Assembly: GCA_019677205.1 (NCBI GenBank)
Contig: JAAMXY010000542.1
Span: forward strand, 1 to 12,552
DNA from: Pinguiococcus pyrenoidosus
Lineage: Eukaryota; Sar; Pinguiophyceae; Pinguiochrysidales; Pinguiochrysidaceae
Length of the DNA stretch: 12,552 bases
Direction: 5' to 3'
The notes below the pieces were generated by a model. It was not told where the DNA came from. It saw only the letters and a list, made by a program, of their open reading frames with translations, and ran no database searches. This document shows positions 1 to 6,894 of the stretch, one piece after another (positions within the stretch are counted from its first letter, which is position 1; each line of letters begins with the position of its first letter). Position numbers and translations under genes: made by a program.

Positions 1-654
1 AAGGCCTTGTGGTCTGAGATGCGCCGGATCGCCGAGGATGTTGGCGTTCAGGTGGAGATAGAAATGGAGTTGCAGTCTGACGACGAAGACGGTGCCGGGG
101 ATGGCACCGCGCCGGCAGAAGGGAACGACGCCTCGGGAGCCGCGCCCTCGGAGCCCAACGGGGCGCTTCCTGAGCTCCAGGGAGAGGCCACGGCGACAGC
201 GTCGGAGAAGGTGTCTGCCGACGCGTCGGCGGAAGACGCCGCCGATGTTGTCGACGAGGAGGAAGGCCTCGACGAGGAGATGAAGACCCTGCATGACGAC
301 GAGACGGAGTTCATCAAGGAGACCGGCGAACTCACCAAAGAAGCGATCGGCAAGGTCTTCGACGACTTGATTCTCACCGCAGTCAACCACGACCCGTCGG
401 CCCCGAGCGGGAACGAAGAGGAGGGCGCCTTCCTCAACGCGGTGCAGTTCTGCAACTTCATCCGCGCCCTGACTGGCAAGGAGAATCTGTTTCAGGAGTT
501 CCGCTTGTTCGAGATCTTCGACAAGAACGGGATCGCTGGTGTATCTAGGGAGGAGTTTCTGGAGGGGTTCCTCTCCATCGAGAAAGATCCCAAGTATGAG
601 AACACAATTCTGGGACTGAAGGAGTTCATTTCCAAAGAGGGATGCGCGCTATAG
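1..654 (+). CDS. EF-hand-like acidic protein, 3' part (5' truncated)
   Basis: The frame is already open at base 1 (AAG GCC TTG) and runs to a TAG at 652-654, so the beginning lies outside the window. About 217 residues are visible. The first half is low-complexity and acidic (many D, E, A, S, G, about bases 67-300) and is probably disordered. The second half looks folded and helical. It contains a 12-residue loop at 520-555, DKNGIAGVSREE, between hydrophobic helices, which fits an EF-hand: D at 1, N at 3, V at 8, E at 12. Loop position 5 is I and position 6 is A instead of the usual acidic/polar residue and G, so calcium binding may be weak or lost. A divergent partner hand could sit just before it, around 355-470. 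The protein ends GCAL, but with the Cys third from the end, so this is not a CAAX box. It may be the cytosolic tail of a larger protein. Coding is fairly sure; the EF-hand is moderate; function is unknown. Confidence 0.7.
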   Translation, partial: KALWSEMRRIAEDVGVQVEIEMELQSDDEDGAGDGTAPAEGNDASGAAPSEPNGALPELQGEATATASEKVSADASAEDAADVVDEEEGLDEEMKTLHDDETEFIKETGELTKEAIGKVFDDLILTAVNHDPSAPSGNEEEGAFLNAVQFCNFIRALTGKENLFQEFRLFEIFDKNGIAGVSREEFLEGFLSIEKDPKYENTILGLKEFISKEGCAL

Positions 655-886
655 GGGCTTAACTCGTGTACGCCAGAGGCGCTCCCGAGGGCAAGCAGCG
701 GCAACCTAGCCGGATCCTTCTGTACAGGCTTGCGTTGAAAGCTGTCATGGATGTGGTTGCTTCCTCACAGCAGCGCGAATAGAAAACCCTGCGCCGAAAC
801 GGGCAGCACCAGAGACGAGTAGGAGAGCAAAAACAAGATTCGTTCACGGCGATGCCGTGGCTTCCTCTGGCTCGTCCTCCATCAAC
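655..886. other. Convergent intergenic spacer (shared 3' ends)
   Basis: This 232-bp gap lies between the stop of the EF-hand gene on + and the stop of the membrane-protein gene on -. I see no convincing ORF, RNA gene or canonical AATAAA on either strand. It presumably holds both 3' UTRs. Confidence 0.5.
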
Positions 887-2517
887 CTACGTCCGCCCGG
901 CGAGGAAGACGCATCCCAAGACACCGATCGTCGCGCCCATGACGAGGGCGAAGCCGAGCTCCTTCTCCTTGGGAGACATGGCGAACAAGCCACCCTTGGA
1001 GGGATCCCTCTTGCGCTTGCGAATCTCCCGATACAGCGCGCCCCGCTTGGGCACGATGGTGGCCGTGACGCGGTCATCCAGCACCCGAATTTCACTCCTC
1101 TCGAGCACGTCCTTCATCAAACCGAGCATCACCGTGTACAACTTGGTGTAGAGGCCGATCTCGAACTTCCGGTTGATCACGGAGGACGGCGAGAGCGGCT
1201 GGTAGGCTTCGTCGAAGTCCTTGTCGTACATGACTCGCCGCAGCGCCCGCATGACCTGCTTCTCCGACACGCAGGAGACGGCTCCCGACTCCTCTCGAAG
1301 CCGCTTCATCAGCGCCGTGTGGGTGCCGTCCAGCAGGTCGTCGTTCCCCTTCGCCTCAAACTTGACGCTCAACTCGTGGCCGCAGAAGTCCAGTCGGACG
1401 CTGTTCGCGACTCGGTCAATCAGGCGGAAGATGAGCATGAAGCAGTTGAAATACAGCTCCTCCTCGACGCGGTCCGGGAGCCACTTCTGGTTGTTGTCGG
1501 TCGCTTCGGACAGCAGCACTTGCACGAGGCTGCGGATGGGTCGGCCATCGATGTTATCGCTGACGGACGAGCCAAGCAGGTCTGTTCGGTTTGGCAGCAA
1601 AGTTCACGGAAGCGACTTAGCCCTTCGCCCTTTGCTCGGGATCATGCGCTGCGCTGCTGTTGTGTTTGAATGCATCTGCACACACAGTCCAAATCGCTGG
1701 TTCCCACCTTCATTCTGCATGGACTGCAGAGTGATGTCCAGCTCGTGGCCCAAGATCTCGGTGCCGTCCAGGCTGCTCAAGGTGCTGTACACGGTGTCTA
1801 AGAAGAGCTGTAGGGACAACTGCTGTCAGCTTTGGGTCCCCCAAGCTTTCCGAGTTTCTACCCGCCAAGGCCATGCGGATCCATCCATCACTTCATCGAC
1901 CACCACTTCATCCACCACTCCATCGACGACTTCATCCACCACTCCATCGACCACTCCACTCCATCCACCACTCCATCGAACACTCCACTCCATCCACCAC
2001 TCCATCGACCGACCACTTCACGGCTTCCTGTATCCTAGCAGCTGCTCCGCTTTGGCGGCTGTGCCAGCAAGAACAAGAAGAAGACTCACGCGAATGACGG
2101 TCTTGTAAATGCGCCGCTCCACGTAGTCCGGGATCACGTCCACCGACTGCAGGCGCTCCCGCAGGATCCTCTCCACGTAGCCGTCCAGCCAGGGGCCATT
2201 GATTTGGAACATGGGCACCGGCTCCTCCGCCCTAGGAAAGCTGGCTTGAGCCCTCGAGCAGAACGGAAATGGGCCATCGCCACCGCTTCCAGCCTGGCAC
2301 GCCTTCTTTCCACTGCCAAAGTGTTGGCTTCGGGTCTGGGGCCCTCGGCAGCTCGAAACCTCCCAACTGCGCGGTGCATGCGGCGCTCTGCGGCCCTCAC
2401 GAGGCGGGAATCGAGAGAACACCGGCCTTACCGAGCCCATACAAAGGGTGTACAACCGGCCACGGCCGCGGCGGCCATGGTGGGCCGCCAGGCCTGCCTC
2501 AGCACCGCCCGCATCAT
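887..2517 (-). CDS. Unrecognised mitochondrial/organelle-type membrane protein with repeated module, 4 exons
   Basis: Spliced model on the minus strand: exons 2517-2432, 2231-2090, 1807-1708 and 1581-887 (stop), 340 residues. Introns are 2232-2431 (GTAAGG...CCTAG, phase 2), 1808-2089 (GTGAGT...CTACAG, phase 0) and 1582-1707 (GTGGGA...AACAG, phase 1). All phases join exactly and every intron removes a stop or a frame break. The start is ATG-ATG at 2517. Residues 1-29 (MMRAVLRQAWRP..., Arg-containing, no acidic residues) resemble a mitochondrial presequence. A hydrophobic segment at about residues 318-338, followed by only a couple of residues, is a C-terminal membrane anchor. It is preceded by a very basic stretch (REIRKRKR, about 294). 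Between them are two clear copies and one weaker copy of a helix/beta module (about residues 60-104, 142-184 and 253-285; GHEL in the first two). I do not recognise the family. An alternative start is the Met at 2212 if exon 1 is not used. Confidence 0.72.
1876..2022. repeat. Intronic CATC/CCAC minisatellite
   Basis: About 145 bp of degenerate tandem units rich in CATC, CCAC and ACTC. The landmark TYCATCGA recurs near 1892, 1919, 1943, 1972 and 2001, i.e. 24-29 bp apart. The + strand is almost G-free. It fills half of the 282-nt second intron of the membrane-protein gene and appears in that transcript as a G/T/A-rich tract. Confidence 0.85.
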
Positions 2518-2910
2518 CGTCGGCGGGGGCAGTGGGTGATGGGTGGGGGCGCGGCGCTCCTCCCTGTCCAGAGCTGTCCGTGCATGAGCGAGGGAGTGTG
2601 CGTGTCGAAACGGACGCGGCTATAAGCGCATGATACAGACGAATTTACGTGCTTTGAAAACTGAGGAAGTGGCTGCGACTGTTCTTGGGAAGTCAGATTC
2701 CAGCATAGGATCTCGTCGCGCGGATCAGAATTACAAGTGGAAAATTTTGAGACAGGCGGCCATTGGCTGTGGCGTGGATTGGATACCAGGCAACGCGACC
2801 CGGTTGGTTGTCGTGCAAAATTTATGCTTTTTGGAAGGCGTATCGGTGCTAAAAACAGCGGATCATGGCGTGTCACCCTTGTCTTTTGATCGTTACGTCG
2901 AGCAAAATAA

Positions 2911-3108
2911 GGGGAAGAAGCGAAGAAGCAAAGTCGAGCGAAGTGGGGAAGAAGCAAAGTCGAGCGAAGTGGGGAAGAAGCAAAGTCAAGCGAAGTGGCG
3001 AAGAAGCAAAGTCAAGCGAAGAAGCGAAGAAGCAAAGTCAAGCAAAGTAGCGAAGAAGCAAAGTCGAGCGAAGTGGCGAAGAAGCCAAGTAGCGAAGAAG
3101 CGAAGTGA
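2911..3108. repeat. 26-bp GAAGAAGC/AAGTC tandem array
   Basis: About seven to eight imperfect copies of a purine-rich 26-bp unit with core GAAGAAGCAAAGTC followed by AAGCGAAGT. Two neighbouring full units start at 2945 and 2971. Later units lose bases or carry CAAGT variants (for example at 3083-3090). The unit itself contains the smaller motif GAAG(C/A), suggesting growth from a shorter repeat. Confidence 0.9.
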
Positions 3109-3122
3109 CCCAGTCTGTCGCG

Positions 3123-3189
3123 CTTGGTGTTTGGTGTTTGGTGTTTTGGTGTTTGGTGCTTCGTGCTTGGTGCTTAGTGCTTGGTGTTC
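3123..3189. repeat. Heptamer array, TTGGTGT/TTGGTGC
   Basis: Nine or so near-perfect 7-bp units. The first half is TTGGTGT and the second half drifts to TTGGTGC, TTCGTGC and TTAGTGC. One unit carries an extra T, which shifts the phase once. The + strand has no A except in the one TTAGTGC unit, so the strand asymmetry is extreme. Confidence 0.9.
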
Positions 3190-3278
3190 CTTCGCTCTTA
3201 TCGGCCGCATGATGCGTGATGAAGTGCGTTGGGGATACTGTAGCTAAGACGGACAGGCAGGGGGGCCGGCCCAGCCAC

Positions 3279-3306
3279 TTGGTTTTTGGTTTTTGGTTTT
3301 TGGTCC
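3279..3306. repeat. Heptamer array, TTGGTTT
   Basis: Four units with GG at exact 7-bp spacing (3281, 3288, 3295, 3302). It shares the TTGGT core and the period of the array 90 bp upstream, so the two arrays probably had one origin. Confidence 0.8.
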
Positions 3307-3350
3307 CGGTCGTCATGGCCTGCCTTGCTTCGCCGTGGCTTGAACATCCG

Positions 3351-3410
3351 GAAGACGAAGACGAAGACGAAGACGAAGACGAAGACGAAGACGAAGACGA
3401 AGACGAAGCG
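3351..3410. repeat. GAAGAC hexamer microsatellite
   Basis: Nine exact copies of GAAGAC (3351-3404) followed by one GAAGCG. Any translation across it gives (Glu-Asp)n or (Lys-Thr)n on + and Val/Phe or Ser/Ser-rich peptides on -. These are artefacts of the repeat, not evidence of a gene. Confidence 0.95.
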
Positions 3411-4596
3411 TGAGCGAGAAGAAGCCTCTGCCCCTTGGAGTTCTCTTCGGTCGCCATTCGATTCCTTCGGTAGCGCGGCTGAATGGCTTCTGTCTTGCGT
3501 CTTCTGTCCGGCCGCGAAGGAAGACGGTCTGACAGCAGGCGATGACCTGCGTTTCGCTATCCCGGGGTGGATCGTCTGCCGATTCGCGCTGTCACGGCGA
3601 TCTCCGTCAAGCGATTGGCTGCGCGAGGCCGCGCCGCTGATGGCTTGACGCACCGTTAGATGGGCTTGTGCCCAATGGGCGCGGCGGAAGGCGGCCAGGA
3701 ATTCGGAGCATTTCTTCTGGCATGACAGATGTTGAAGTCCGCCTCAGCGAGGCAGCCAATGGCGTGGGCGGGTGACACCGGAATCTTGGGGCTTCCCGGA
3801 AAGGCGCGGTAACGGAATCGTTTATGACGCAGTGGTTGGCGCTGAGCAGAGGTAAGGAAGCCTTTAGGGCGCAGAAGGACTCATGTAGCGCAACGAAACG
3901 TGGGATGCATACTTGGCGGCCAATCACGAAGGTTGACATGATGAGTGAGGGTTCTTTTCGGTTGTTTCGTTGGCTGTTACTTCTCCTGACTGAAGTGATC
4001 GGCGAAGCCTCGAATCCGCGTGTAGCAGGGGGAAAGGAGAGTGTTCCCCATCACGTCACATCATGTCAGATCACTGAATATGATGGCCGTTCAACGGTCA
4101 CATCGCCCACAACGACTTTGGAATACCCTAGCAGCACACCAATCACGGCGGTCGATGCATCCGGCCGCCCGCCGTGTCTTTCAAGAATCATTGTCGCGCG
4201 CGGCCATTGGCCCGCCGCCTGCACTGTGCGTGCATTGAAAGCATGCAATGGACCGGCGAGGCGGGCCTATCGCGCCATGCTACGCGACGGCGCTTCGCGC
4301 TGTCCGTCCTTTTCGAAGGCAATCCCCTATCCGCCTGTACAGCGGGCCGCCCCCAGGCCGCACGAGACGAAGAAAGGAGAAACACCATGTTGGAAAGGAG
4401 TAAACCCCACAATCGAGCAGGTGCCTTGCAATCCTCAAACCACCACGGCGGACAGAAATCGTCGAGCGTTGCGCGCGTCGCCATCGCCTCCGCCGCCCCT
4501 CCGCACCGCCCACGACGCCCCGCCTGGAGCCGAGTGGCGCCGCGAGCCACAAGCGCGCGCCGCCCCCCTCCGCCACAGCCACGCCGAGCAGCCGGG

Positions 4597-6639
4597 ATGA
4601 GAGGCCCCAAAGTTAACGACGATTTGAGCGTCAACAGCTCCATGAAACGCCTGAAGGTGCGCGCGACTTCGCCGGGATCCGCGCTCGTTTGGCCCGCGCC
4701 GCTCACGCGCGGGGATTGCAGGCCAAGAAGAGCGGCGCGCGCGTGCGTAAGCCGCCCAAGCACGAGACAGAGCCCTGCGTGTCCGAAGCGCATCTGCGCG
4801 GCGTTCTGGAGTACATCAGCGACTGCATCCGCGACTGGAGGGCCTGCTACGTGGTGGAGAAGCCCGTGTGCATCGGTGCGTGACCAGTGCCGCCGCGCCG
4901 CGCGCGGCGCGCGGCGCCAACGCCGCGACGCCTCACCGCCTGTCGTCGTTTTGAACAGAGGACCTATTCAAGGGTGACCGCGAGGCGATCCGCATCTTCG
5001 GGATCCTGTGCCGCAGCACGCAGCGCCGCAAGATCTTCCTGGAAGCCGGCCTGAAGACCCACGGGACCAAGAGAGGTGCGTTGGCCGCGGCAGGCGCCGC
5101 CGGTGATCCCCGCCTGACGCCCGCGCTCCTTCGGCCGCAGGGAGATATCGCATGATCGCCCTGCCCAAGGACGCCGATCTCACCAAGGAGCACGTGGAGG
5201 CCATGCTGGCCCTGGTGCGCAGCGGCTCGGCCGTGCCCGAGGACACCGACTCCACCTCGGAGTGCAGCTTCCCCGGCTCACCCGGCGGCGCCGCCACGGG
5301 CCGCCGGACGCTGGCAGGACTGCCGCTGGTTCGCCGCTGCGAGGTCAGCAACAAGCGCCGCCGCCTCAGCGACGACGAGGACGACCCCAGCGGCGACCGC
5401 GTGGGCACGCCCACGGGCTCCGACGTGTCCGACGAGGACTTCTATTTCAAGCAGAGCGCCACCTCGCTCGCAGAGATCGAGAGCGGCGCCGAGGCGCTGC
5501 GCAACCTGCGCATCTTCGGCGCCAGCGAGCACCCCAACCAGGAACCCGAGGACGGTCCCGGCGACCTCGCAGAAGCGATGAAGCAGCAAGGGGCTTCTGC
5601 CGCCGCCGATGGGGACGCGGCTCCGCCGGTGGGGGACGACGCCTCCGGCGCCAAGCTGGCAGGCGCCGAGGTGTCCAACGCGGACGCCGCCCGCCAGGGG
5701 CTCGCCAAGACCCACAAGCGGACACCGTCGACGTCGACGGCCAAGGCGGCCCTGCCGACCTTCAGCCTCGACCTCGGGCTCAAGAAGCCGAAGAAGGACA
5801 AACCGAGAAAGGCCGAGCGGGTGAAGACCTCCTCCTTCACCGCCTTCAGCCAGGTGGCCTCCGGCAGCAGCTCGACGTCGACCATCCCGAGCCCGAGCCT
5901 GTCCGTCGAGCCGGAAGTGTCCCCCGCCGTCAGCCCCCCGCGCCGGCAGAACTCCTTTGACGAGCACATGTACGGCGGCGTCGCCAAGTCCGTCGTGCTG
6001 GAAGATCCAGTCCTGCGGCATCGGTCCTTCTCGCGGTACGACCGCTCCGCCGTGCCTGGGCGCGACCACTCGAAGGGCGACGCGCAGCAGCTGGGATTCG
6101 CGCGAGGCGAGCTCGGCGACGAGCTCTACGCCGAGCAGGCTGGCAGCGCCGGCCTCGTGCTTCAGGAGAGGTCCTCGTCGATCGCCGAGCTGCAGGAGGC
6201 GGAGCGGTGGGCCGACTACGCCAAGGGGACGTGGGCGGACGCCCAAAAGTATCGGCTGCTTCCCGTGCAGGAGCCGCTGGCGCAGAGCCTGGGCAGGGGC
6301 GCCAGCCTGGACATGGGGCGATCGATGGTTGCGCAAAGGGACGTCTTCAACGCGAAGGCATTTGTAGAAACCGGCCCGCACGCCAAGAGCTTCGGCTCCG
6401 TGGACCATGTGATGAGTAGAGAGCTCTCGTTGCCAACCGGCCGGGCCTCTCCCGAAACCAGCTCGGCAAGAGTTTCGGGGCTCTCTTCGAGCATGTCCGC
6501 GGGGATGCCGCTGCACCTTGGGCCGTCGCCGCTGCGAATGACCTTCGCCAACGGGATGCGAGGCGGGCGCGGCTTCCACGGCCTGGGGGAGGCCCGCGAC
6601 GGCCAGTCATTGCTTGCGACCTATGGGAACTGGAAGTAG
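4597..6639 (+). CDS. Unrecognised basic, largely disordered nuclear-type protein, 4 exons
   Basis: Spliced model: exons 4597-4656, 4722-4875, 4959-5075 and 5141-6639 (TAG), 609 residues. Introns are 65, 83 and 65 nt, each with a GTGCGY donor, a CTSAC branch motif 16-23 nt before the AG, and phases 0, 1 and 1 that join exactly. The first Met, in GCCGGGATGA, begins a short basic exon. Residues about 38-138 form the only compact-looking region: a helical stretch (HLRGVLEYISDCIRDW), another (EAIRIFGILCRSTQRRKIFL), then GRYRMIALPKDADLT. The rest is long, Ser/Pro/Ala/acidic-rich and probably disordered. NLS-like clusters lie at about residues 17-36, 181-185 (NKRRR followed by SDDEDD, a typical CK2-type site) and 325-339 (KKPKKDKPRK). 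I recognise no family. Nuclear location and regulation by phosphorylation are inferences. The fourth exon is a single 499-codon open frame, so the gene itself is well supported. Confidence 0.75.
4876..4958 (+). other. Intron 2 of the basic protein gene, with 18-bp GC palindrome
   Basis: This 83-nt intron has donor GTGCGTG, branch CTCAC at 4932-4936 and acceptor TTGAACAG. At 4894-4911 it carries an 18-bp perfect palindrome, CGCGCCGCGCGCGGCGCG. The palindrome is alternating purine-pyrimidine over its centre and could fold as a hairpin between donor and branch point. Confidence 0.75.
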
Positions 6640-6894
6640 TCGGTGACGCCTTAGGCAGTGCTGATGCCTTTGGAAAGGCCAGCACTGCGTCGGTACGAGA
6701 GTGCCCACAGCTAGTTTGGCCCCAAGAGTGAGATTTTGCAGTTGTGTAGAAGCGTTCACGCGATCCAGTAAAAAGGAACGCCATGTGAAGTCGCCCGGGC
6801 AACCGTTGTGCGTGCTCGTCGTGCTCTTGAATGCGTGTCTTATTTTATGTGTTTAGCAAACGAAGATCCCAATCGAGTTGCTGTACAAAGAAGT
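6640..6894. other. Convergent intergenic spacer (3' UTRs)
   Basis: 255 bp between the stops of the basic protein gene (+) and the JMJD6-like gene (-). It holds the hairpin at 6655-6688. On the minus strand an A-rich ACATAAAATA lies at 6850-6841, about 45 nt past the JMJD6-like stop, and is the best poly(A)-signal-like element seen. No ORF is convincing. Confidence 0.45.
6655..6688. other. Strong hairpin just after the stop codon
   Basis: The arms GCAGTGCTG (6655-6663) and CAGCACTGC (6680-6688) pair perfectly. Inside them GCCTTT (6666-6671) pairs with AAAGGC (6674-6679), leaving only an AT bulge (6664-6665) and a minimal loop. It begins 16 nt after the TAG at 6637-6639, in the 255-bp space shared by two convergent genes. 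It could act as RNA in either 3' UTR. Confidence 0.8.

Larger units (their letters stand above)
2518..4596. other. Long divergent intergenic region, repeat-rich, no convincing gene
   Basis: This 2.1-kb interval separates the divergent starts at 2517 (-) and 4597 (+). It holds four simple tandem arrays between 2911 and 3410 (listed separately), several CCAAT/ATTGG pentamers and a CRE-like ACGTCA at about 4055. Open frames such as 2630-3247 (+), 3198-3653 (-) and 3824-4600 (+) exist, but they translate repeat DNA or low-complexity, Arg/Pro-rich sequence without recognisable domains or supporting splice structure. Both flanking promoters should lie here. A degenerate transposon remnant between about 3600 and 4300 is possible but unproven. 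Confidence 0.55.

Noticed and set aside
857-1669. 270-codon plus-strand frame opposite the membrane-protein gene
   Set aside because: It mirrors exon 4 of the minus gene, which is supported by three in-phase introns and internal repeats. The plus translation is His/Leu/Val/Arg shadow sequence.
2232-2280. GGCTCAAG on the minus strand as a dinoflagellate spliced-leader relic
   Set aside because: Only a few bases match, and the position is explained as a branch-point region just before the CCTAG acceptor.
2630-3247. 205-codon plus-strand frame
   Set aside because: More than half of it translates the 26-bp and heptamer arrays; the rest has no recognisable domain and no good initiation or splice context.
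3123-3306. TTGGTGT/TTGGTTT heptamers as interstitial telomere repeats
   Set aside because: They share a 7-bp period and G/T bias with TTTAGGG-type telomeres but not the sequence; no unit contains GGG.
4001-4030. CTCGAATCC resembling a tRNA T-loop
   Set aside because: No matching anticodon arm, D-arm or acceptor stem could be placed around it on either strand.
3824-4600. 258-codon plus-strand frame
   Set aside because: The last half becomes Pro/Arg/Ala-rich DNA and runs into the true first exon at 4597 in another frame. Only the short IGEASNP part seemed worth reporting.
5278-6579. 433-codon minus-strand frame and several shorter ones over exon 4 of the basic protein gene
   Set aside because: The sense frame has matched splice sites upstream and one clean 499-codon exon. 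The antisense frames are Arg/Ala/Gly-rich shadows without splice support.
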